A stretch of 64,000 nt of DNA from Brevundimonas sp. AAP58. GTDB taxonomy: Bacteria > Pseudomonadota > Alphaproteobacteria > Caulobacterales > Caulobacteraceae. The DNA lies in assembly GCF_001295975.1 (NCBI RefSeq), contig NZ_LJHU01000075.1, positions 1 to 64,000 of the forward strand, in the 5' to 3' direction. Position 1 is the first letter of the stretch; every line of letters starts with the position of its first letter. The notes below the pieces were generated by a model. The model worked only from the letters and a program-made list of their open reading frames with translations, searched no databases and was not told the origin of the DNA. Shown here piece after piece: positions 15,905 through 22,802 of the stretch. The position numbers were made by a program, and so were the translations under genes.

Positions 15905-16114
15905 ATGAAATGGCTGAAGGTGACGGCTGCGGCGATGATGTCTCTGGGCCTCGTTTCGATGGCACCCCAAGCGTCCTGCGCTTCGAGTGGCGCTTGTCAA
16001 GTATGTTACAACAGTTGTCTGCAAAACTACGGTGACGACTTGTATCTCTTTACACAATGCTACAGCCATTGCGTCGATGAATACGGAACTCCCTGTCAGG
16101 ATGATACGCCTTAA
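15905..16114 (+). CDS. Cassette 3 secreted six-cysteine peptide
   Basis: 69 residues, the intact reference copy. The signal peptide ends around residue 24-26 (APQASCAS). The mature part carries CQVCYNSC, LQNYGDDLYLFTQ, CYSHC and VDEYGTPCQ, giving C-X2-C-X3-C-X13-C-X3-C-X7-C. It is acidic overall, unlike most membrane-lytic antimicrobial peptides. AAGGAGGATT precedes ATG 15905. A longer frame upstream to 15644 runs through the leader repeat and is not used. A helical hairpin held by CX3C pairs is inferred. No processing or export gene is adjacent, so Sec export is assumed from the signal peptide. Confidence 0.78.
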   Translation: MKWLKVTAAAMMSLGLVSMAPQASCASSGACQVCYNSCLQNYGDDLYLFTQCYSHCVDEYGTPCQDDTP

Positions 16115-16154
16115 CTGAGCTAAGTGTATCTATTGGGAGCAGGGCGGATCAGGA

Positions 16155-16787
16155 ATGCTGCTTCGAATCGCTTTAGTCTGGTCCGCCTTGTTCGTTGGGG
16201 TTCAGGAGGCTCCAACCGCCGGTGATGAAGCAACCGAGCTTCTCGAACGATACTGCCTCGCGTGGGATGGTGATCACCGGGCGACGTGGCAGCGCCTTGA
16301 GGAAGACGGCTTCGAGCGGATTGAGCGGGATCGACCCGGCGAGTCGCTGTTCGGCGTGCTGGACGCGACACTTCGCATCTATGCCCCCAATGGCGCGGAC
16401 CACGACACCAGGGTGATGACGGGCGCGACCTGGATCACCTCACCGGATCAGGGACGGGCTCACTATCGCATGTGCTGGGTCTCCGCCCCCGGCGACGCTG
16501 AGGCTGCGGATCGGCGACTCCGCAATACCTTGAACATCGCCAGTTTCCGTGTGGTCCGAGGCACCCGCCTCTTCGCATGGATACCCCGGCCCGGAGACGT
16601 CAATGAACCGGTGTCCCGACGCGAATACTTCCGCTCCGGGCAGCGTCTCGCACGGGAACAGGGACTTCGCATGGTGACGATCCGGGACCACGAGGGCCAG
16701 GTGTTCCTCGGCTATGCCAGCCCACGGGACGAAGCGACCTATCTCGGCTTCGACTGGTCCGGGCCGGAGCCGATGCCGAGACCATGA
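16155..16787 (+). CDS. Cassette 3 secreted protein, subfamily B
   Basis: 210 residues with an intact ATG and signal peptide (MLLRIALVWSALFVGVQ). It is the near twin of the cassette 1 gene at 13060, from LLERYCLAW.GDHR through SFRVVRG.RLFAWIPRPGDV to the ending GFDWSGPEP.PRP. This B1/B4 branch lacks the PDGDH form (AWDGDH instead) and has TGATWIT in place of TAKNR. It has two conserved cysteines in the mature part. Its stop overlaps the ATG of the next gene by four bases. Function unknown. Confidence 0.8.
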   Translation: MLLRIALVWSALFVGVQEAPTAGDEATELLERYCLAWDGDHRATWQRLEEDGFERIERDRPGESLFGVLDATLRIYAPNGADHDTRVMTGATWITSPDQGRAHYRMCWVSAPGDAEAADRRLRNTLNIASFRVVRGTRLFAWIPRPGDVNEPVSRREYFRSGQRLAREQGLRMVTIRDHEGQVFLGYASPRDEATYLGFDWSGPEPMPRP

Positions 16788-17434
16788 CCAACGAAGCCGG
16801 TCAGAAGCAAACAAGACGGCGGCCCGTCACGGCAGCAGCTATCGGTTCGACACTCATCGCCTTGTCTGCCGTTTCAGCTGCAGCCGCGCGCTCGGAAATA
16901 GGCGCGGGCGACTTCTACGCCATGGCCGACCGCTACTGCATCCGACCCGATGGCGATCATCCGCTGACCTGGGCATTGGCCGAAAGCGATGGCTGGGTCG
17001 TGCTTGATCCATCGCAGTTCGAGGGATTAAGCCTGCCCGGCGCGCGCCAGCTCCGAGGTTATGAGACGGTGCGAGATGGGGTTCGGCTTCGCATCTTGAC
17101 CGCAAACAACCGTTTCCGCGGTTGGAACGCTGGGATCACCTATTTCAATCTGTGCTGGGTGAGCGCGGAGCCCTTCGACCGGCAGGAACTGGACGAGGAG
17201 ATACGATCCCAACTCGCCATCCCGGGATTCCGACAGGAAGGCGCGCGGGTCTACGCTTGGGTGCCTCTGCCAAACGGCGGTCGCCGTATTGTTGGGTCGA
17301 GAGAGTTTCAACGTCGCTTCCATGCAATCGCAAGGGAAGACGGCATGCGAATGCTCCTGTCCAATGATCGCCAGGGCATGGTCGCCGCAACCTACATGAA
17401 GGCCACGGAGGACTGTGAAGGGTGGTGCTACTGA
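16784..17434 (+). CDS. Cassette 3 secreted protein, subfamily A
   Basis: 216 residues with an Arg-rich n-region (QTRRRP) and signal peptide to about ALSAVSAAAARS. Shared motifs are ADRYCIRPDGDH, LSLPGARQLRG, LRILTANNRFR, NLCWVSA, GFRQEGARVYAWVPLPNG and REDGMRMLL, with the subfamily A ending EDCEGWCY. Its partner in cassette 1 is the 12339 gene. In cassette 1 the order is A then B; here it is B then A. The stop lies 3 bases from the convergent HxlR-type regulator, so there is no room for a separate terminator. Confidence 0.8.
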   Translation: MTNEAGQKQTRRRPVTAAAIGSTLIALSAVSAAAARSEIGAGDFYAMADRYCIRPDGDHPLTWALAESDGWVVLDPSQFEGLSLPGARQLRGYETVRDGVRLRILTANNRFRGWNAGITYFNLCWVSAEPFDRQELDEEIRSQLAIPGFRQEGARVYAWVPLPNGGRRIVGSREFQRRFHAIAREDGMRMLLSNDRQGMVAATYMKATEDCEGWCY

Positions 17435-17437
17435 CCC

Positions 17438-17941
17438 TCAGGCGGCCTCTTCGGACACGGGTTCCTTGGGCAGGACCTCGCCGACGGTCGGGCGGTTGGC
17501 GTGGAAATGGATCTCGGTGTCGCGCCGCTTCACGATCTCGCCGCAGCAAGAGCAGGCGACGCGGGGCTTGAGCTCGTGGCCGCAGGTGGTGTGGGTGAAG
17601 GTCACGCCGGAATCGACCTCGCCGTACAGGTGCTGGGAGCCCCAGCCGTGCATGACGATCAGGACGTCGGACAAGGCCCGGCCCTTGGCGGTCAGGACGT
17701 ACTCGTTCCGTGGCGGCCGCTCGGAATAGAGCTGCGGTTCCAGGATGCCGTGCTGGACCAGGGATTTCAGCCGGGCGGCGAGAACGTTGCGGGCCACGCC
17801 CAGACGTTCCTGCCATTGCTCGAAGCGCTTCACGCCCTGAAAGGCGTCGCGGATGACCAGCAGGGTCCAGGGGTCGCCAATCACTTCCAGCGTGGCGGCG
17901 ATCGAGCAGCTCTGGCGAGAATAGTCGGCGGTGCGTCCCAT
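17438..17941 (-). CDS. HxlR-family transcriptional regulator
   Basis: 167 residues. The winged helix (HxlR/MarR-like) covers residues ~10-100: CSIAATLEVIGDPWTLLVIRD, FEQWQERLGVARNVLAARL, and the wing RPPRNEYVLTAKG. The C-terminal part has a Cys/His cluster (TCGHELKPRVACSCCGEIV) that could bind zinc, as seen in part of the family. A large inverted repeat sits two bases before the ATG, as expected for autorepression. It converges on the cassette array. Whether it controls the cassettes is open: its inverted repeat is not obviously present in the leader repeats. Confidence 0.85.
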   Translation of the reverse strand: MGRTADYSRQSCSIAATLEVIGDPWTLLVIRDAFQGVKRFEQWQERLGVARNVLAARLKSLVQHGILEPQLYSERPPRNEYVLTAKGRALSDVLIVMHGWGSQHLYGEVDSGVTFTHTTCGHELKPRVACSCCGEIVKRRDTEIHFHANRPTVGEVLPKEPVSEEAA

Positions 17942-17942
17942 C

Positions 17943-17991
17943 AGGCGTAATCCGGAAAAGTGTGGGGCGGTTTTCCGTTGAGATTACGCCT
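17943..17991 (-). promoter_or_regulatory. Nested inverted repeat at the HxlR gene start (operator candidate)
   Basis: Outer arms AGGCGTAATC (17943-17952) and GATTACGCCT (17982-17991) are a perfect 10-bp inverted repeat. Inside lies a second pair, CGGAAAA and TTTTCCG. The element abuts the HxlR-type ATG (17941). Two-fold symmetric sites of this size are typical of winged-helix dimers, so autoregulation is the simplest reading. It could also fold in the mRNA leader. Confidence 0.55.
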
Positions 17992-18025
17992 CACTAGGAA
18001 GGCGAAGGTGACCCTGCGTCAGCGG

Positions 18026-18090
18026 TTTGGCAAGAGGGTTGCCAAAAACGACGCGGTGAGTCAGTCTTTATTGGCAACGAACACCGCGTC
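18026..18090. other. Structured intergenic segment with two hairpins
   Basis: First hairpin: TTTGGCAA (18026-18033) with TTGCCAAA (18039-18046), loop GAGGG. Second: GACGCGGTG (18050-18058) with CACCGCGTC (18082-18090), and its loop contains another TTGGCAAC that could compete with the first stem. The segment lies in the 287-base gap between the HxlR-type gene and sciP. It could be a small RNA or a leader of an unknown transcript; the frame across it (17960-18232) has no protein-like character. Confidence 0.35.
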
Positions 18091-18178
18091 CTGCTTGCGG
18101 CGTTTCCTGCATTCCCTCGACTGGCGGGCGGAGACAGAGGTCTTCGCCCGTCTTTTTGCGGGACGCCAGAAACGGAAA

Positions 18179-18206
18179 CGGCCGCCACCGTCACCGGGAG
18201 CGGCCG
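18179..18206 (-). terminator. Likely rho-independent terminator of sciP
   Basis: CGGCCGC (18179-18185) pairs with GCGGCCG (18200-18206). On the minus strand the stem is followed by TTTCCGTTTC. It lies 23 bases beyond the sciP stop codon and is well placed to end the fliK-flgD-flgE-sciP transcript. Confidence 0.5.
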
Positions 18207-18228
18207 CCTGTTTCGTTCGGGGGAAACC

Positions 18229-18528
18229 TTAGCTGCGGTAGTTTTGGATCCGCGTGGTGCGCAGGCCCTGCATGCCCCATTTGTCGATCGCCTTCTGCCA
18301 GGCCAGGAACTCTTCGGCCGTCAGGCGATAGCGGGTCAGGGCCTCGTCCAGGGTGATCAGGCCGCCGCGCACGGCGGCGACCACCTCGGCCTTGCGCCGA
18401 ATGACCCAGCGGTCCGTGTTGGGCGGCGGCAGATCGCGCATGGTCAGGGGCGTGCCCGTCGGACCGACCACGTACTGTTCGCCGTCCTTGTTGACGCGAC
18501 GCTCTTGCAACATGGGCTTATGCCTCAT
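18229..18528 (-). CDS. sciP: CtrA inhibitor SciP (DUF1153)
   Basis: 99 residues, or 94 from the second ATG at 18513. It shows the DUF1153 signature: YVVGPTGTPLTMRDLPPP, RWVIRRKAEVVAAVRGGLITLDEAL and RYRLTAEEFLAWQ, with a C-terminal end around TTRIQNY. In Caulobacter, SciP is a small helix-turn-helix protein that binds CtrA and blocks transcription of CtrA-dependent genes in swarmer cells. The gene follows flgE as in Caulobacter, which supports the assignment. An inverted repeat at 18564-18585 separates it from flgE. Confidence 0.9.
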   Translation of the reverse strand: MRHKPMLQERRVNKDGEQYVVGPTGTPLTMRDLPPPNTDRWVIRRKAEVVAAVRGGLITLDEALTRYRLTAEEFLAWQKAIDKWGMQGLRTTRIQNYRS

Positions 18529-18563
18529 TCACCACCACCAATGAGCGTGAATGTAGCCCGTGC

Positions 18564-18585
18564 CCGCTAAGGCCGAGTTTAGCGG
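18564..18585. promoter_or_regulatory. Inverted repeat between flgE and sciP
   Basis: CCGCTAA (18564-18570) and TTAGCGG (18579-18585) form a 7-bp stem with an 8-base loop. It may be a weak terminator after flgE or an operator upstream of sciP. The 157-base gap shows no complete TTAA-N7-TTAA CtrA box. Confidence 0.35.
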
Positions 18586-18685
18586 CGTGGTGAACCAAGG
18601 GATAACAACCCCGGCGGGCTCCAACGTCCGTTTCACTGATCTTTGAGTAAGGGTTCATTCAGTCTAACGAGCCGTTACCTGAAGA

Positions 18686-20125
18686 TCAGCGTTTGATGCT
18701 GATCAGTTCGGCCAGCATTTCATCGGCCGTGGTGATGATCTTGGACGAGGCGGAATAGGCCCGCTGGGTGGTGATCAGGCCCGTGAACTCGGCCGACAGG
18801 TCGACGGTCGAGGCCTCCAGCTGGCTGGCCCCGATCAGGCCCGCGCCGCCAGTGCCGGGGGCTTTCAGGTTATAGGTGCCGGACCCCTGGCTGACACGGT
18901 AGGCGTTGCCGTTGGCGGTCGTCAGGCTGTCGGCGCTGGTGAAGGTGGCCAGGGCCACCTGGGCGATGCGGCGCGTCACGCCGTTGTCGAAGATGGCGGT
19001 GACATAGCCCTCGTCGTCGATCTCGATGTTCGACAGATTGCCGAAAGCGGTGCCGTTGGTGACTACAGCCTGGACGATGGAGTCGGAATCGTACTGCGTC
19101 AGGCCCCCGGCCGAGGCGGTCAGGTCGAAGCTGACGGTCTGGTCGTCGATGCCGAGCGCCGTGGTCCACTTGGGCGCGGTCGCGCTGGGCGCCACGGCCG
19201 AGTCCGAAGCGTTCAGGGTGACGACCGCCGTCGCGGGATCGGCGAACAGCATGGAGCCGGGTGTCGCGGTTTCGGCGGCTACCATTCCATCGACGTCCAG
19301 ACGACCATCCTGAGTGAAGAGGACCAGGCCCGACCTCAGGATGCCGTTGGCCGGGACGGAACCATTATCGATATCAGTCGCGGGAATGACGTGGACCTCG
19401 GCTCGCCATTCATTGGGGTTCGCGGTCTTGAGGAAGGAGTAGGCCAGGGTGCGCTGGCCACCCTTGGAATCCGACACCGGAACCGTGATCCGGAAGTCCG
19501 GCTTGAAGCCCGTGCCCGTCTCCGCGTCATAGGTCGCCATATTGTTCGTCGCGACGTTGTAGGTGGCGATGTCGGGCGAGACCGGCTGGCTGGATTGCAG
19601 GTTGGCGTTCAGCTGGGCGCGCGTGGTGGCCTGGGCCGTGCCGCCGACCGAGCCTACGTTGATGGAGCGCAGCCTGTTGAGGTCGGACGGATCCGTCTCG
19701 ATCAACCCCTCAGCGTCGACCGGCCACCCTTGCAGATACAGGCCGGCAGTGTTCTTCAGATAGCCGAAGCTGTCGACCCGGAAGGCCCCCGCGCGGGTGA
19801 ACAGGCGGGCGTCGCCAGCGTCCAGGTTCTCGGCCTTCTCAGTCACGACGAAGAAGCCCTGCCCCGCGATGCCGAGATCGGTCGAGGTGTTGGTGCGCTG
19901 CAGCTGGCCGCCCTGGCTGATGAAGTGGCGCTGGTTGGCCAGAACGCCGCCGGCGGAATAACCGGTCCCCGCGCTCTGGGAGTTGACCACGGTCGAGAAC
20001 TCGGCGGCGGTGCGCTTGTAGCCGACCGTGTTCACGTTGGCGATGTTCTGGGAGATGGCGGCCAGCGCGGCGGAGTTGGCCGTCAGGCCCGAGACGCCGG
20101 CGAGAAGGGCGGAGTTGATGCTCAT
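18686..20125 (-). CDS. flgE: Flagellar hook protein FlgE
   Basis: 479 residues. The N-terminal rod-like helix (MSINSALLAGVSGLTANSAA) and the FlgE/FlgF/FlgG signature NIANVNTVGYKR are clear. GFFVV, GAFRVDSFGYL and the C-terminal helix with TGLITTQRAYSASSKIITT match the axial protein family. It polymerises into the hook outside the cell after export by the flagellar type III system. It lies 13 bases after flgD, and the order fliK-flgD-flgE-sciP follows the Caulobacter arrangement. The central domain is the usual variable hook region. Confidence 0.93.
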   Translation of the reverse strand: MSINSALLAGVSGLTANSAALAAISQNIANVNTVGYKRTAAEFSTVVNSQSAGTGYSAGGVLANQRHFISQGGQLQRTNTSTDLGIAGQGFFVVTEKAENLDAGDARLFTRAGAFRVDSFGYLKNTAGLYLQGWPVDAEGLIETDPSDLNRLRSINVGSVGGTAQATTRAQLNANLQSSQPVSPDIATYNVATNNMATYDAETGTGFKPDFRITVPVSDSKGGQRTLAYSFLKTANPNEWRAEVHVIPATDIDNGSVPANGILRSGLVLFTQDGRLDVDGMVAAETATPGSMLFADPATAVVTLNASDSAVAPSATAPKWTTALGIDDQTVSFDLTASAGGLTQYDSDSIVQAVVTNGTAFGNLSNIEIDDEGYVTAIFDNGVTRRIAQVALATFTSADSLTTANGNAYRVSQGSGTYNLKAPGTGGAGLIGASQLEASTVDLSAEFTGLITTQRAYSASSKIITTADEMLAELISIKR

Positions 20126-20138
20126 GGCTTGGGGCTCC

Positions 20139-20888
20139 TTACGAAAGCAACTTCATGGGATTGAGGGCCGAGGCGATGGAGGCCATCAGGCCTTCGTCCT
20201 CGGAGGCGTCGGGTGTCGTCGCGGCGTTCGAGACCGCTTCCTCCACGCCGATCACGGCGTTGAGCGGCACGATCGACGCGCCAATCGTCAGGTAGGGTTG
20301 GCCGTCGTAGAGCTCGACGCCGGTGACGCGACCGCGGGTCAGGACCTGGGAGTCCACATCGGCCGTGCCGTTCTTGGCCACGACCTTCAAGGTGTAGACG
20401 CCGCCGTCCGACAGCTGTCCGCCGGCGGAGGTCTTGCCGTCCCAGACGAAGTCGTGGGTCCCTTCGGTGCGACCGGACGCCGGCCCGGTCCAGACAACCT
20501 TGCCCGTGGAATCCAGCACCTGAAGCTCGACCGACGAGGCCGAGGCGGCGAGTTCGTAGGACCAGTTCGCCTCTCCGTTCTCCAGTCGGGTCGCGGACCA
20601 GGCGGCCGTGGCGTCCTTGCCGATGTAGGAGGTCGCGCCTGACAGGCCGCCGCCCTGCTGGGCCGCGAGCAGACTGGTCAAGAGGTCATTGGTCAGCAGC
20701 TGCTGCTCGACCCCGGTCATCTGGGTCAGCTGGGCCGTGAACTCGTTGGAATCGAGGGGCGACAGGGGATCCTGATTCTTCAGCTGGGCGGTCAGCAGGC
20801 TGAGGAAGGTCTCGAAGTTGGAGACGAGGCTGGTGCGGCTGGCGTTTGTGCGACTGGCCGCTTCGGTTGTGGTGATCGCATCGACCAT
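20139..20888 (-). CDS. flgD: Flagellar hook-capping protein FlgD
   Basis: 249 residues. The N-terminal motif FLSLLTAQLKNQDPLSPLDSNEF is the hallmark of FlgD, followed by QLTQMTGVEQQL. The rest forms the FlgD Ig-like/tudor region (HDFVWDGKTSAGGQLSDGGVYTLKV). FlgD caps the growing hook and is needed for assembly of FlgE subunits. It starts four bases after fliK and is followed directly by flgE, so it belongs to one sigma-54-driven transcript. Confidence 0.93.
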   Translation of the reverse strand: MVDAITTTEAASRTNASRTSLVSNFETFLSLLTAQLKNQDPLSPLDSNEFTAQLTQMTGVEQQLLTNDLLTSLLAAQQGGGLSGATSYIGKDATAAWSATRLENGEANWSYELAASASSVELQVLDSTGKVVWTGPASGRTEGTHDFVWDGKTSAGGQLSDGGVYTLKVVAKNGTADVDSQVLTRGRVTGVELYDGQPYLTIGASIVPLNAVIGVEEAVSNAATTPDASEDEGLMASIASALNPMKLLS

Positions 20889-20892
20889 GAGG

Positions 20893-22431
20893 TCAGACCT
20901 TCACATCGACGCCGGCGGGCGTCAGGCTGAGGGAAACCCAGGCGGGCACCTGGAGCGAAAGATCGGCCTCGGCGTTCAAGCGCGAGGCGGCCCCGAAGGC
21001 ACGGGCGTTCCTGGGATCGCTCTCACGATCGAAAGCGCCACCCTGACCGGCCGAGGGGTCGCGCTCGGAGAAGGACAGGGCATCATCAGCAACGGTGAAG
21101 CCCGCCTCGATCAGCTGACGACGCAACTCGTCGGCCCGGGCGCGCAACTCGGTGGCGGCGACGGGGTTGTCGAAGGCGAGCGTGGCGTGCAGGGCCCCGC
21201 CAGCGTCGATGTCGAGGCTGACATCGACACGTCCGAGGTGGTCGGGCGTCAGGGCCATCTCGAAGCGGGTCGAGCGGCTTTCCAGCTTCCTGACGATCTG
21301 AGCGGCGATCTGGGCCGTCGTCTCGACGGCGGCGCGCGACAGGGTGGACAGGAGCGGAGTGGAGGCGGCATCCGTCGCGCGCGCCTCGGGGGCGGTCGGT
21401 GCGGCGGACAGGGGCGCGGCGAGCGCATCGTCGACCAAAGCGAGCGGCAGCACCGCCGCAGGGATCTCGATCGGCGACCTGGCGATGGATGATCCGGACC
21501 CACTGGGCGTGGTCGCCGTCGCCGACGCGGCGTCAGCCGAGACCTTGATTTCGGCGCGAGCACCCTCGGTTTCGGCGGAGCCAACGCTTTGCGCCGACGG
21601 CCGGGCCAGCGCGCGGTCGATGACGTCGCGGACGCGGGTCGTCCCAGGGGGCGTAGTCATTGCGGTGGCGGACGCAAGGGCTTCGCCCGCACCTTCGGCC
21701 TCAGTGCCGTCGGCGGCGGGGAGAGTTTCAGCGGTCGAGGCAGCGGTGGAAGGCTCGATGGGCTTGGCCGGACGCAGCGGCGTGATCACGGCGGAGCGGA
21801 TGTTGGCGACCTCTCGGGCGCGGTCCGAGGCGACCGGCGTCACGGGTTTCGTCTGTTCCGCAGCGGCGGGGTCGGGCTTGGGCAGAGCCTCGTCGGCCGG
21901 TCCAGCGTCGACGGCGGCCGAAGGGGTCTCGGCAGACTTTCCGCGCGGGGTGGTCTCGGTCGAGCGGGACGGCTGAGCCGCCTGAGCCAGTAACTGATCA
22001 GCCGCTTCGGTCGCGTCAGAGGGCGCGGGAGCAGGGTTCGCGTCGTCAAGCGGAGCCGGCTCGGCACCAAGGGGCGGCGAGACGGCGGGCACCACAGGAG
22101 AGGCGGCCGTTTCCGAGGCCACGCCGTTCTCTGGGAGGAACGTGATCGGGACGGCCGGCGGGGGAGGAAGGACCACTGCGAGAGCCGGGAGGGGCGTCGC
22201 GGTGTCGTTCGCTGGCAGGCCGGGTTTGGACGCAGACGTCGGCTCTCCGGCGGGCTGCGGGACGGTTTCCGCCTTTGCCTTTGGAGCGGGCTCGGGGGCG
22301 GTCTCGGCCGGAACAGCCTCGTCCAGGGCGGCGCCGAAGCCGTCGGCGTCGGCGGACGCGCGCGCATCGACCTTCGCGCCCTTCACGGGGGCGGACGGGG
22401 CGACGACGGACAGGAGGACGGCGGCGGACAT
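20893..22431 (-). CDS. fliK: Flagellar hook-length control protein FliK
   Basis: About 513 residues from ATG 22431. A long Ala/Pro/Thr/Glu-rich N-terminal region acts as the ruler. The C-terminal Flg_hook domain is visible as FEMALTPDHLGRVDVSLDIDAGG and LRARADELRRQLIEAGFTV. FliK measures the hook and switches export specificity in the flagellar type III apparatus. The frame extends to 22503, but the minus-strand sigma-54 promoter at 22500-22514 would start RNA near 22488, so a start at 22503 is excluded. ATG 22485 would be nearly leaderless, and ATG 22431 is favoured. Confidence 0.85.
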   Translation of the reverse strand: MSAAVLLSVVAPSAPVKGAKVDARASADADGFGAALDEAVPAETAPEPAPKAKAETVPQPAGEPTSASKPGLPANDTATPLPALAVVLPPPPAVPITFLPENGVASETAASPVVPAVSPPLGAEPAPLDDANPAPAPSDATEAADQLLAQAAQPSRSTETTPRGKSAETPSAAVDAGPADEALPKPDPAAAEQTKPVTPVASDRAREVANIRSAVITPLRPAKPIEPSTAASTAETLPAADGTEAEGAGEALASATAMTTPPGTTRVRDVIDRALARPSAQSVGSAETEGARAEIKVSADAASATATTPSGSGSSIARSPIEIPAAVLPLALVDDALAAPLSAAPTAPEARATDAASTPLLSTLSRAAVETTAQIAAQIVRKLESRSTRFEMALTPDHLGRVDVSLDIDAGGALHATLAFDNPVAATELRARADELRRQLIEAGFTVADDALSFSERDPSAGQGGAFDRESDPRNARAFGAASRLNAEADLSLQVPAWVSLSLTPAGVDVKV

Positions 22432-22499
22432 GAAGCGCAGGCGGCTTTGGTCTGGAGGAGCGTGGCGCCTGCTGCGCCGGAACATTCGGTTCGCCCGTC

Positions 22500-22514
22500 G
22501 CAAAGGGCGGGCCA
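22500..22514 (-). promoter_or_regulatory. Sigma-54 promoter of fliK-flgD-flgE-sciP
   Basis: On the minus strand TGGCCCGCCCTTTGC gives GG-N10-GC with the -24 TGGCCCG and -12 TTTGC elements of the Caulobacter flagellar sigma-54 consensus. RNA would start about 12 bases further, near 22488, leaving a ~57-base leader to ATG 22431. It forms one side of the gene-free region 22432-22802. Confidence 0.75.
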
Positions 22515-22650
22515 GACTGCGAAGCCTCGCTCATCCCGCGGGAATATAACAACTTTTCTGATCCTATGATCGCGTAGGTCTAGACCTGCCGCCGACCATT
22601 CTTGCCGTGCGGCCGACGCTTTTTGCCCGGCTTGGCCAACGGTCCAAACC

Positions 22651-22666
22651 TTGGCCCGCGGCTTGC
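22651..22666 (+). promoter_or_regulatory. Sigma-54 promoter of flgK-flgL
   Basis: TTGGCCCGCGGCTTGC carries GG-N10-GC and fits TTGGCCCG-N5-TTGC almost perfectly. It lies ~137 bases before the flgK ATG. The stretch between the two opposed sigma-54 promoters (22515-22650) is the likely place for shared FlbD enhancer sites; I could not define one with confidence. Confidence 0.75.
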
Positions 22667-22802
22667 GCGCCTTGACAGGCATGAAACGATCGTCGGTTCA
22701 TTTCCTGAATGAAATCAGCGGTGTCGTATCCGGCCCCTCGTGCGCGGCTGGGCAAACTTCGCAAGGCTGCGGGCAGGGCTTGCCGGGTGGAGGGTTAATC
22801 CG

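Noticed and set aside
11729-17434. Integrative element or prophage carrying the cassettes
   Set aside because: No integrase, transposase, tRNA attachment site or phage gene flanks the array. The duplicated hemerythrin end explains the repeats as a tandem duplication in place.
17960-18232. 90-codon frame in the HxlR-sciP gap
   Set aside because: It runs through several hairpins, has Arg/Lys-rich random-looking sequence, no ribosome-binding site and no family resemblance.
18529-18685. CtrA binding site ahead of sciP
   Set aside because: Only a TAA-containing inverted repeat is visible; no TTAA-N7-TTAA on either strand.
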